NCBI GenBank assembly: GCA_018873245.2
Contig: JAEMBT020000002.1
Location: forward strand, 3,342,001-3,406,000
DNA length: 64,000 nt
Direction: 5' to 3'
Source of the DNA: Archegozetes longisetosus
Lineage: Eukaryota > Arthropoda > Arachnida > Sarcoptiformes > Trhypochthoniidae
Shown here: piece after piece, positions 12,246 through 21,752 of the stretch
Layout: each line of letters begins with the position of its first letter
Numbering within the stretch: the first letter of the stretch is position 1
Notes under the pieces: model-generated
Seen by the model: the letters and a program-made list of their open reading frames with translations, nothing else
What the model was told of the DNA's origin: nothing
Databases searched by the model: none
Translations under genes and position numbers: made by a program

Positions 12246-12824
12246 TATTTTCTGGGATTTTTGGTTTTTTAAGATCAAATCTTACAGGTTTGCAAAGCAT
12301 AGCTTCATAAGGAGATCGACGAATGCCTGAATGAAATAAGAGATTTTTTTGTAAACTGTACAAATCTCAATCCTCCACTCCATTTTATTGTCTTATTATC
12401 TGCAAGTTAACTATTGAGCATTTCTTCTGTCTCGATTCTTCACTCAACGGGGCCATGACTTTGTGAATGCCACGGCCTACCGTAAACAAGTTTAATATAA
12501 CTCCGGAGTGTAGACAACTCAGTTATTACATGATTACACAACTCTCTTCCGTTGTCTTAATGTAATGTGTTCGCTACACCAATAATTGCGAATATGTCGA
12601 GCAAATTATGCGCTACTTCCATTCTTTAAGTTTTTGAGGCTTTGAGTAAACTAATTAAGTGGTTCTGATAAACGAGTATAAACTTAGTTATTGTCAGGTT
12701 GAGACTGCCTGTCAACAAGACCGGCTTATCCACTACTGTCAAGATCTTGTGATAAGACTTTAAAGTAATACTGTGATTTGGTACGATGCTCTCTAAGAGC
12801 AACTAGGGTTGTTTAGTTAACTAT

Positions 12825-12956
12825 TTGACTGATAGTACTGAAAATTTTACAAGATTAAATTCGCATCCTATGTCTACCTTCGGGTAGAGCCCTCATCGGC
12901 AAGAGCCGTATGGGATGCGAATTTAACGTTGTAAAATTTCTAACACTATCGGTCAA
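12825..12956. repeat. Foldback unit with 48-bp arms and a structured loop
   Basis: The left arm runs from TTGACTGATAGT through AATTTTACAAGATTAAATTCG to GCATCC. The right arm mirrors it with a few mismatches and ends GGTCAA. The loop contains a perfect small hairpin, CTACC-TTCG-GGTAG. It is probably a mini foldback transposon; a structured RNA is possible but unsupported. Confidence 0.8.
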
Positions 12957-13399
12957 GGGTCGAGGCTAAGACAGATCACCTTCGAGTTGTACTCCTGGGT
13001 AATACTAAGTGTCTGCCGACAGCAGAGAGGATATGGACAACATGAGCAATAAGAAGTTGTGGGGAGTCAAAATGTATGTATATGTACTTATGTACAGAAT
13101 AAGGGGTGGAGCCTAAACTAGGGGCAGCAAGGGGCGTGGCTTAGACTTTTGGTTTCAGGGGGTCATGTTAAGTCAAAATGTATGAATATCTGTAGGGACC
13201 CCAACAACCCGATATTTACCTGACTTATGATTAGTTTTGTCTCTTATTTGAGATTATTTGCTTGAAATTACAACTTTGTTAAACATATTCTAGAGTTTCC
13301 TTAACGTTAATTTTTCATATGAAACTACCTAAAAAACATGGCATAGTAAACCAAACAGAATATATAACAAGTTAATGTTAAGAAAACTACAATCTAAAG
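12957..13399. other. Intergenic DNA with a short G-rich patch
   Basis: 13030-13200 is G-rich compared with its surroundings and holds two copies of GTCAAAATGTATG (near 13066 and 13173). No gene is recognised. Confidence 0.5.
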
Positions 13400-14050
13400 C
13401 AGTGGTCCTCAACCTTTTTCATATCGTGTACCACTAAAGCACGTCTTAAAACATTGCGTACCACCAAAAATTCCTAAAATTTTAGTTTACTTGAATGTTC
13501 AATATTTAAATAGATTCAATGAGATTATATTTTAATATGTATACGTTAATGAGAAATCTATTAATATTTTGATTTACACAAATCATCGATTCTAGGGTTG
13601 ACATTGGTCAAACTTAGTCCTAAGTTATCTTCGATATTAAGTCTACCTCTTTACTTAGTTTTAATTGAAAATAAAACAGAAAAGGCTGTTTCGCATAAAA
13701 ATGTCGAAGGGAAGGGGAGAAGATAACAAATAGCTAATTTTGAAAATTGTTCATATCCTTCGTCTGATAGAATCTAAAGGTTTTCAATCGAGACACTCGC
13801 GAACCATAACTTAAAAGTTGATTCACAAGAAAATTAAATTAATTTTTCTTTATTTTTTATAAGATTCTATGTGTTTGAGAAACAAATGACCTTATGAGAG
13901 GACAGTTTGTATTTTTGCATTTATGAGTAAATTTATCCTATAGCTGATATCTTTCAAAAGTGCCTTTCAAATCTGATATGATTTCATTTAGACTTGATAC
14001 TTTTCTATGACTATATAAATTATGTAGCATACCACAGTTTGAGAAAGCTG
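13400..14050. mobile_element. hAT element (CAGTGGT type), 651 bp, non-autonomous
   Basis: The left end CAGTGGTCCTCAACCTTTTT and the right end (ACCACAGTTTGAGAAAGCTG) are imperfect inverted termini of the widespread CAGTGGTTCTCAA hAT class. The element is flanked on both sides by ATCTAAAG (13392-13399 and 14051-14058), a perfect 8-bp target duplication. Inside there is no intact transposase. The repeated GTACCAC words just inside the left end are typical subterminal motifs. The perfect duplication indicates a comparatively young insertion. Confidence 0.94.
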
Positions 14051-14570
14051 ATCTAAAGTATGATTAAAAGTTTAATAGATATACAGCTGTAGTTACAAGC
14101 AAAATCTCTCAAATAACAGGCAAATTCAAACACTAATCATGAGTCAAATTAAAATGAGTTGAAAAATGTATTAGCTCTGTATGAATTGTATTCAATAAAT
14201 AATTGTTACCTTAAAAAGATTGAGTTTTCATAAAAACTATAACTTAGTAATATGTGATTATGCGTGCAGTTACATTACTTTTCAGTCTCGACTTTATATA
14301 TAAGTAAATAATAAATAAAAAATATTATTATTATAAAGTTAAAGAGAATGACAATGTCGTGATAATAGTGATGATAATGATAGTGCTTGTGGTGTGATGG
14401 TTCTGGTGCTAATGGCACTACTGGTGGTGAAATCTAAAGAAGTAGGCTACAGGTGTTACAGGTGTCGTAGGTGTTAAAGGTTCAATGGATTATATAGAGG
14501 AAATTAGTAAACAGAGGTAGTATATTTCTTATTTTTAGATACAAAACTCAGTTAGTGGAAGTTTTTAGAG
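14051..14570. other. Intergenic DNA with GT/GAT-rich low-complexity patch
   Basis: 14370-14490 is a degenerate run of GATGATAATGAT, GGTGCTAATGG and ACAGGTGTTACAGGTGT words. No gene is seen. Confidence 0.55.
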
Positions 14571-14629
14571 ATCAATGGTAATCAATGGGAGTCAATGGGA
14601 GTCAATGGGAGTCAATAGTCAATAAGGGT
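14571..14629. repeat. 10-bp minisatellite (GGAGTCAAT-type)
   Basis: Five to six tandem units of ATCAATGGGAGTCAATGGGA type run across this stretch, decaying at both ends. Confidence 0.9.
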
Positions 14630-14889
14630 CAAAGATTAGGGGTCGTTGTAAAAGCTAAAAGTAAATGAGTCTGTTTTGACAAAGTTGCTCTCAGGTCCCC
14701 GCTTCATATATGATAACCCTAAATACACTCATTTGAAAATACTATCAATTTTATTAACATTAGAAATTGCATTAAATAAATAGAACAGTTTTTATAGACC
14801 TTTGGGTCATTTTGACCCATGAAATACTTTTCTAGGGTTAACTTAGAATGTAGGCATGTAAACAAGATCTTGTCTTGTAAGACTAGGTA

Positions 14890-15515
14890 TGACCAGTTTT
14901 TGGGTAAATCCGGGCTAATGTGTCTAAGGGGGTTCCCGACCCCTACCTCCAAGTGTAATATATCGTTGGATTCAGTTCGTCGAGCTGAACATTTTGATAC
15001 CACACTTGACTACTTCCAACCCGAACCTAACCACTTCTAGCCACCGAGACCTAACCCCCTCGAAAATGGGTAAACCTGGCTTTACTAAGTTGTAACCCAA
15101 ACCAAACCTGATTTAAACTAAGGTATATTAGGTTAGATTGCGAAGCGACCTAACTTATTCTCCCTTAGTTTATATCAGGCTTGTTTGGGTTACGACTCGA
15201 GAATCCAGGTTTATCCATTACGAGGCACTAAACCAAACAATGATGGATATCTCGAGAACTACTTGAGATAATTGACCAAGTGAGGTATCAAAATGTTCAG
15301 TTCGATGTCCTGAGTTCAATGATATATCACTTGGCGGGGTCAGTCACTCCCGTCGGGAGTTGTCTAGAAGTGGTCAGGTTCGGATCAAAAGTGGTCAAGT
15401 GTAGTATCAAAATTTTTAGCTTGACGAACTGAATCCAATGATATATCACACTTGGGGGTGGGAGGTCGAGAACTCCTTTAGACTCATTAGCCTGGATTCA
15501 TCCCAGTTTTTTGTA
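14890..15515. mobile_element. Large foldback element, family A
   Basis: The two halves are imperfect inverted copies. Landmarks from the outside in are GGCTAATG-GTCTAA, CTTGG-GGT...AAGTGT, TATATC-TTGGATTCAGTTCGTC, ATTTTGATAC-ACACTTGAC, CCGAACCT-ACCACTTCTAG, AACCTGG and GAT-TAAACTAAGG. The right half has an extra internal copy of the TCAATGATATATCAC / GTTCAGTTCGATG module, so it is longer. The module with paired CGAGCTGA words recurs in the element at 17804-18665, so both belong to one repeat family. No coding capacity was seen. Confidence 0.85.
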
Positions 15516-15689
15516 AAATTAATGTCAAAATGAGACAAGCTTGTAAAATTTACTAAACGAAAATCATTTCACGACAAATAATAAATTATATATATCAAAA
15601 TAACAATTTAAATGGATAAAAATCATATTTAACCAGCAAAATTGAAAAAAACCCATGTTTTCTAACTGAGATACTTTTACGCTAATTAT

Positions 15690-16020
15690 ACGCCCTAAAA
15701 TAATTACGTAATTTGCAAAACACTTGAATATACTTGAAATAATAAAAAATCTTAACTATAAACTTGAACAATAATTAATTTAGTTGTCAAAAATGTTGAA
15801 CTTACGAAACTATGCAGTCAGTTGTTGTCAAAAAAGCAATTGTATGTGAATTATTATATTATGATAACTTTGGAACTCTTCTCGTGATAAATATGTAAAC
15901 CGTAGATCCGTATAAAGCAAAACACTTGAACTAAGTCATATGATTTTGAGCGACTCTCATTAGTTAAAGTAGAATTCCTATCTAAACATGTTGGTATGGA
16001 TTTCATAAATTGCATCATGG
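15690..16020 (+). repeat. Orphan copy of the Gly-rich gene's upstream region
   Basis: This ~330-bp stretch is collinear with 19255-19580. Shared landmarks in order are TTACGTAATTT, ATACTTGAAA, CAATAATTAATT-AGTTGTCAAAAATGT, CTATGCAGTCA, GATAAATATGTAAACC, TAAAGCAAAACACTTGAACT, AGTAGAATTC and ATAAATTGCA. The same string occurs inverted at 24075-24410. Unlike the other two copies, it is not followed by a recognisable TATA box or signal-peptide codon run. It is either a promoter module left after loss of a gene copy or a copy of a dispersed repeat that happens to lie upstream of the gene. Confidence 0.85.
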
Positions 16021-17007
16021 GCCACGCAAAGAATATTTTTAAAAATTATAATCTCATATTTATGTATTTTATATATTAGAAATTTGTGTTGATCAACGAA
16101 AATGAATATTTTTTGCCACCATAATAATTTTGAGATTTAAAACTATTCAGATTTTCTGTATAACTAATTTTGAAGCTGAAGTAAAAGATGAAACCATTAT
16201 AAGAACAAAAAATTAATTCAAAGTATTAAGAATGCAGTGTTAATATAAAAACTAATAAAGTAATCAATTTAAATACCAATAATATCATATGTATTTGTAC
16301 CTAAATTTACAATAAATAAACTATCTTCAAAAATGTAATAATTTTTTAGTTACACTCATATAAAAGATATTAAGATAGAAATCGACACAACGATATTAAG
16401 TCATCTCTCAGTGCATTTATCTATTTTCTTTATGATTTGAAGAATTTGAAAAAGTATTTTCAATAAAGATAAGTCTTTTAGACAACATGAAGTTTAAGGT
16501 GTAAGTAGGTATAAGTTACATAATAAAAATTATTTAAATAATGAATTACAAATCAATCAGAGAATATTGCATAACATTTGTGTAACACCAGTTAGACTTT
16601 AAAAAATTTCTGAATTAAAGATTACCAATATTGGGTTTGCATTTTGAAATTTCTTTCAAAGTATAGCCTTTATTATACAGACTTTGTGTAAAATTCTCTG
16701 TTTCATTTAGATTTGGTTGTAGAAATAGTTAAACTGTGTAAGCTATGCCTTAAGCTTAATGCCATGAAACTAGCTAGCACCTTAAAAAACAGATAAACGC
16801 ACAGCGACTCACAGTTAATTTGTAACGATTTTGTTGCACCTAAGAATTAAAACATGTAATCACCGGTAAATCACTAATTGGTTGTGCCGGGGGAATGAAG
16901 ACACTGCTTATTTACGAATAAATATAAGTTTGGGGACGAAAGGGATATCTGATAGAAATTGTTTATCCAGCAATATTGTAATCAGATATGTTTAGCTATA
17001 AAAAATA
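16021..17007. other. AT-rich DNA containing part of the inverted duplication
   Basis: 16360-16600 matches the reverse complement of 25190-25360, through landmarks such as ATAGAAATCGACRYAACGATATTAAG, TTTTCTTTATGATTTGAAGAATTT, CAATAAAGATAAGTC, TTAAATAATGAATTACAA and CAGAGAATA. The rest shows nothing. No gene was found. Confidence 0.75.
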
Positions 17008-17441
17008 GACAAGTGAAGGCTTTCAAGGAAAAACCGGAAATGATTTGAAACTGTAATGCATCAGCGTTTAGAACACGTGATTTGCTATACCGATAAACAA
17101 TTGAAATACTTCAATAATTAACTATTTTTAATTATAGAAAATGAAAATATAGAAAATGTTAAACAATCTGTGCATAATATTAATATTTCACGAATGTCAT
17201 GTATTTCGGAGAAAAAACTTAAAGATATAAAATCTTTACTCAAATATTTAAAACCAAAAAATAGAGAATTTTATATTAATTATTTATCTGACTTTGAATG
17301 AAATAATAATTTTCAGATTTTAACGTTTTATTAAATTTATTTCAATTAAAGCTTTTTATTCAAAGATATACATCAATCCATATGTTCTAAACTCACTCAA
17401 AATCATTTCCGGTTTATCCTTGAAAGTCTTCAAGTGTTCTC
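17008..17441. mobile_element. Small foldback element
   Basis: GACAAGTGAAGGCTTTCAAGGA then AACCGGAAATGATTT at the left recur inverted at 17400-17440. Pairing extends inward through GTTTAGAACA. The centre is AT-rich and non-coding. Confidence 0.75.
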
Positions 17442-17803
17442 AAGAAATTCTTTATTAATACTGACTTATAAAAGGCTTGTGTAAATGCATTTTTATGTTA
17501 AAAATTGATCAAAACTAATGCCTTACTAAAGGCCAATTATAGTGAATGATAGACTAACCGAGAGTCAGTGATAGATTCAATGTTAGTCGGCGATAGAGTC
17601 AACTGACAGTCACTGTTCGTAACAAATTTAGCCAGTTTTCTTTCGACCACATAATTATATAATGATAGAAAATTATCTAATTGTAAAGAGAAAATATTTT
17701 TAATGAAAAATTACGAAATAACAACACGAAATAATCAATAACCTTTTGAAAATTGAAATATCAAAATTTAAATTCTGATGCAATAAATGTTTTTCTAGGT
17801 CAT

Positions 17804-18665
17804 AAAGGAGAATGCCCAAATCCTATGTAAGTTGCCCCCCGAGGTGCAAGATGAAACCTATATCATTCGATAGGTCTCTTCAAGTACAAACACTTTGTCT
17901 CTAAGCACTTTGCAATCGGAGCACCCCCGAGCCGCTAGGGGGCGAAAACTGTATAAATTGGAAATTGTGCAATTTCAGTGTGTGGATAGTGTAATCCTAC
18001 TAAATCAGATGTGCTGAGTCGGATGGTGAAAGAATTAAAACAAAAAAGTCGACCGTAACCGAGTTACAGGTGATTGGCGGGACTAACTTTTTTTCGAAAA
18101 ATCGATTTTTTCAAAATCGCTTTTCATGCATGAATTATATATCGATGAACTCTTCTCATCATTCTGATCAAGAAAATATATATGTGTATAGTATACTTAC
18201 TCGAAAGTGTAAAACCAGAGTTTATATCATCATGTAACAGACACCACCACGGACGATTCTTTATTATGTTGTTTTATCCTTCAATATATTTATTTTACTT
18301 GAATGTTTTATTTGACCATCAATGAGGTATCGATGAACTCAGCTCGACGAGATGATTCCAATGATATTCCATATGATGGTTTTGAGGTGGGGTTTAAAGT
18401 AATAGGTCACATGGTAGAGTCAAAGGTAACTTACAGGGTCAAACATGGTACCAATATTTTCAGCTCGGTGAGCTGAGTCCAATGATATATAGGTCGAGGG
18501 GGTAAGACCACTACATCCCATTAACGTAATTTTTGGCCATACTGGTCACAGGGATGTCTCAATTGACCCATTCTTTATATATTCTTATAGTACTCGAAGA
18601 GACCTTTCAAATGATATAGGTCTCGCCTTGCACCTCAGGAAGGCCAAAATGGGCATTCTCCTTTT
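17804..18665. mobile_element. Foldback element, family A
   Basis: The left arm AAAGGAGAATGCCCA..., GAGGTGCAAG, CCTATATCATT, AGGTCTCTTC (17804-17890) is repeated in inverted orientation at 18580-18665. The interior carries the family module GCTCGACGAG / GCTCGGTGAGCTGAGTCC with CCAATGATAT (about 18300-18500), also found at 14890-15515. There is no open frame of note. It interrupts the segment that is otherwise collinear with the inverted duplicate at 24.1-25.4 kb, so it inserted after that duplication or was lost from the other copy. Confidence 0.82.
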
Positions 18666-19621
18666 TACAGACTTATTTAATTTGCTATAAAATCATAATG
18701 ATAAAGTCTAAAGTTAGCATATTAACAAACTATAGTACGTATTGAAATCTAGAGGTAATTTAACTTTATCTTCATTGTTTTTTATTATTCACAAATAGAC
18801 CATTAATATATTAATGGGTGATAGATATTTACTATAAATATTTACCATAAAAGTTTATTTTAACTATGATTCTCTGATACAGTAACACGTGAATAATTCA
18901 CAATAATCTTGTAAGCTACAATGCACAATCTTCTCTGTAATACTTAAAATTTTATTTTCATGGGTTTGATGTTTTAAACTAAATTTACAACTTAGAAAAA
19001 AATGTTTAATTAGTCGGCATTTGGGTAAATCAGCTAATGGTGTTTCTAACATGTAAATATAATATTATCTAAATGTTAGACTCTTCAATAATAAATTTGT
19101 TTTTTATGAATCAAAATCTGAAGTGTGTTTACCTAAAGCTAAATTATTAATGATCTAAGCTATGGGATAAAATATTTTTAAATTTCTGATAGACTAATAA
19201 CTTTGATTACCCTGAACAGATTAAATTCAAAGCAAACATAATATTAAAGTTTTCAGATTACGTAATTTACAAAACAATTGAACATACTTGAAACACGAAT
19301 TAATCAACTAAAAACTTGACCAATAATTAATTGAGTTGTCAAAAATGTCGAACTCACGCACTATGCAGTCAATTGTTTCAAAAGCAGTTGTGTATGAATA
19401 ATGATGTTGTTATGATAACTTAAGGCCTCTTCTCATGATAAATATGTAAACCACCGATTCCGCATAAAGCAAAACACTTGAACTGGGCTCAGTCTTGTGA
19501 CTTTTGAATCAAACTATAATTAATTAAAGTAGAATTCACATTAAAATATGTTATAGATTTTATAAATTGCACCAAAATTAATATTAATACTCGTTAGACA
19601 AATCATAACTACATTTTTGGG
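18666..19621 (+). repeat. Upstream region of the Gly-rich gene, inverted duplicate of 24075-24950
   Basis: Read in the opposite direction, 24950 down to 24075 follows this stretch over its whole length with frequent substitutions and small gaps. Shared landmarks include AAAGTTAGYATATT, TCTTCATTGTTTT, TTCACAAATAGA, TTAATTAGT, TCTAACATGTAA, CTTCAATAATAAA, AAAGCAAACATAATATTAAAGTT, TGTCAAAAATGTCGAACTYACGC and GCGGAATCG. The 19255-19580 part is present a third time at 15690-16020. The similarity runs on through the promoter and start codon of the gene, so a gene plus its 5' flank was duplicated, not just a mobile repeat. Confidence 0.85.
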
Positions 19622-19629
19622 TATATAAG
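19622..19629 (+). promoter_or_regulatory. TATA box of the Gly-rich secreted protein gene
   Basis: TATATAAG lies 80 bp before the ATG, which leaves room for a start site near 19650-19660 and a 50-60 base leader. In the inverted dead copy the matching position reads CATAAACG, so the box has decayed there. Confidence 0.7.
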
Positions 19630-19708
19630 CTCGAGCAAAATCATTCTAGAAATCATTAGAACCTTTAAGGGTTACTCGATAGCTTCATAGTTAAATAAGA
19701 TTTAAATA

Positions 19709-19877
19709 ATGAAATTATTTCTGTTATTGTTTGTTGCCACAGTCTGTGGTACCGCAGTCGCACATTTCTCGGCAAACGTTAACGCTGGAGTTCAATTTGG
19801 CACCGATTCTACTGTCGGAGGCTCAAATGGACTTAATATTTTATCGGGAATCCAAAACGAACTCAAGAATCTTCCAG
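19709..19877 (+). CDS. Gly-rich secreted protein, exon 1
   Basis: It encodes the signal peptide (hydrophobic core LFLLLFVATVCG) and the first 56 codons. It ends after the first base of a codon at CCAG/GTATTA. Confidence 0.78.
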
Positions 19878-20881
19878 GTATTAAGACAAATCCATTAATT
19901 TAAATAAATTACTGTTAAGTAATCTTACTTTTGAATATTGTTCAAAGAAAGTTTAAGCTGAAATCTCATATTTATGTGCTAATAACCTAACTGTAAGTCC
20001 GTTGTTCATTGAAACAGCAGAACGCCTCCACAAGAGCGTAGCAGATATTAAGGCTGCCATTGATAATATAAAACAACTCGGTAAAAATGCTTTGGATGCT
20101 AAACTAGAGTTGGAACTCGAATTGGTTCATGCGTTAATAAATAGGTTGGAAGAATTGAAACGACAACTTGAAGAAACTAGTAATACTTCGATTAAGGAAA
20201 ATATCCTTAAAGAAATAGAGAACTTGAAGTCGACCGTTATGGCAGAGCTAAATTCTATTCGAGGTAATTTAATGGCTAACATGAGTAAGGTTAGTGTTGC
20301 TGTAAAAGCAAAACTCGTAAAAAAGCTTGAGGCACTTCAAAGAGTCTTAAGTAGCTTTGTAAGCGGCTCTGGAAGCGGTTCTGGAAGCGGTTCTGGAAGC
20401 AGGAGGAGCAGGTGGAAGTACAGGTTCTGGTGGAGGAGCAGGTGGAAGTACAGGTACTGGCGGAGGAGCTGGTGGAAGTATAGGTATTGGTGGAGCAGGT
20501 GGAAGTATAGGTATTGGTGGAGCAGGTGGAAGTACAGGTACTGGCGGAGGAGCAGGTGGAAGTACAGGTTCTGGTGGAGAAGCAGGTACTGGCGGTGGAG
20601 CAGGTGGAAGTACAGGTACTGGCGGAGCAGGTGGAAGTACAGGTACTGGCGGAGCAGGTGGAAGTACAGGTACTGGCGGAGCAGGTGGAAGTACAGGTAC
20701 TGGCGGAGGAGCAGGTGGAAGTACAGGTACTGGCGGAGGAGCTGGTGGAAGTATAGGTACTGGCGCAGGAGCTGGTGGAAGTATAGGTACTGGCGGAGGA
20801 GCTGGTGGAAGTATAGGTACTGGCGGAGGAGCTGGTGGAAGTATAGGTATTGGTGGAGCAGGTGTAAGGTTTGGAGTTTAG
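19709..20881 (+). CDS. Secreted coiled-coil/glycine-rich repeat protein (silk-like)
   Basis: Exon 1 (19709-19877) starts at an ATG and encodes a clear signal peptide (MKLFLLLFVATVCGTAVAHF). It is followed by a short mature segment with NVNAGVQFGTDS. A phase-1 donor (CCAG/GTATTA) and an acceptor at 20017 (a CAGCAG tandem site) remove 140 bp. Exon 2 gives a charged, Leu-rich helical region of about 110 residues (RLHKSVADIKAAIDNIKQL, ELVHALINRLEELKRQLEE) with heptad character. A Ser-Gly run and then 15-16 tandem units of GGAGGSTGTG follow, ending GVRFGV at a stop (20879-20881). The upstream helix and the Gly repeat are in different frames. Either a 52-bp intron (20351-20402) or a one-base change at about 20401 joins them. 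Silk, cuticle or adhesive function is inferred from composition only; I recognise no named family. Confidence 0.72.
20018..20881 (+). CDS. Gly-rich secreted protein, exon 2 (possibly two exons)
   Basis: It follows the acceptor GAAACAG/CAG. The second CAG of the pair is an equally good acceptor in the same phase and would delete one Ala. The coiled-coil part is read in the frame of 20020. The Gly repeat, from 20405, is open in the next frame. Confidence 0.68.
20402..20860 (+). repeat. 27/30-bp coding minisatellite
   Basis: Fifteen to sixteen copies of GGAGGAGCAGGTGGAAGTAC then AGGTACTGGC, with 27-bp versions lacking one GGA. All unit lengths are multiples of three, so all three frames stay open. 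They give a Gly/Ala/Ser/Thr chain, an Arg/Trp/Lys/Tyr chain and a Glu/Val/Gln chain. GCA/GCT and GGC/GGT differences are silent only in the Gly frame, while TAC/TAT is silent only in the Arg/Trp frame. Confidence 0.95.
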
Positions 20882-20979
20882 TTCAGGCTTAAACCTCGAA
20901 AAGTCTGAAAAGTTGTTCCAGAGTATGATCTTCAAAATGATTTTCAAAATTTCATTTTGTATCAACTTTCTTACATCTT

Positions 20980-20985
20980 AATAAA
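20980..20985 (+). terminator. Polyadenylation signal AATAAA
   Basis: AATAAA lies about 100 bp after the stop of the Gly-rich gene, a normal distance for a 3' end. Confidence 0.65.
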
Positions 20986-21187
20986 TATTTGGTTCATATT
21001 AAAAATTTCAGTTGCATATAAAAATTCATTTTAATTCACTGAAGACAAAAATTAAACTTCAATGATGCAAATTCTAAAAAGCAAGACTTCAGTTTTAAAA
21101 TATAAAAATCGAATATCGGTTTTAGAAAACAGTGACAAATAATTTTACGAATGTATTAATGATTTTGAACGTAAAATTAAAAACAAA

Positions 21188-21752
21188 GGTCATTTATTCA
21201 ATAATAGAATCTGCACCATAGTTCGAAACTTTTGAGACTTCGACCTTTATACTGACCATTATTTTCAGAAGGTGCTTAACTTTTAATCGACGAAGTTTCT
21301 CTTTGATTGTGTGGGCTAATTCTTGTTTCCCATCCGTTTTTGTAAACTTTGTTTTAATTAAAACCAAAAAAGTTCAATTAGTGCGAGTTATAGATATTTG
21401 GTGAGTTTTCATCGCGAAAAATAGTTGATTTCGTGCATCTCATGGAGTGGGAACATTATTATGTTCCAAAAACAAAGTATTCTATGAAATGCATGGGATC
21501 CACGATATTTCTCGCGATGAAAACTCACCGAATGTCTCACAACTCACTAATTGAACTTTTTTTGGTTTTAACTAAAACAGAAAGTTTACGGAAATCGATG
21601 GGAAACAAAACAAAAGTAAGGATTGGCCTACAGAATCAACGAGAAGCTTCGCCAATTCAAAGTTAAGTACTTACGGAAACTGATGACTGCGTAAAGGCCC
21701 AAGTCCAATAAGCTTCGGACTATGGTACAGATTCTATTATTGGATGAATGAT
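21188..21752. mobile_element. Foldback element with ~250-bp arms
   Basis: The sequence is a long imperfect palindrome. From the ends inward both arms show TCATT-ATYCAATAATAGAATCTG, ACCATAGT-CGAA, CTTAACTTT, CGAAG-TTCTC, TTTCCCATC, AAAACCAAAAAA, GTTCAATTAGTG and GGTGAGTTTTCATCGCGA, with a short centre around 21470. The two arms are about four-fifths identical by eye. The 77-codon open frame inside (21433-21666) is a by-product of the palindrome. Confidence 0.88.

Larger units (their letters stand above)
11046..12700 (-). mobile_element. Fossil of a KRBA2/SCAND3-type integrase element (GIN/Ginger-like), broken
   Basis: Pieces of a retroviral-type integrase protein are readable on the minus strand in the order expected. 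Near 12300-12500 lies the end of the integrase core, with the family motifs HSQS, GLRFVQFTK and SPYEAM. At 11394-11134 is the post-integrase domain, with NVTVSIPQFDKWG, FRNIM and YKLGTK. Near 11046-11130 is a Cys-rich tail of the kind CSCKK, RCVCK and CNSRCH. This architecture is known from KRBA2, SCAND3/ZBED9 and GIN/Ginger-type elements. The copy is old and clearly broken in several places. No terminal repeats were found. A deleted mariner (11831-12245) is inserted in it. Confidence 0.75.

Noticed and set aside
20291-20965. 224-codon minus-strand Ser/Thr/Cys-rich frame
   Set aside because: Antisense of the coding minisatellite. The repeat keeps that frame open too, and the sense strand has promoter, signal peptide and polyA signal.
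21433-21666. 77-codon open frame
   Set aside because: Falls in the centre of a foldback element and pairs with itself; not a gene.
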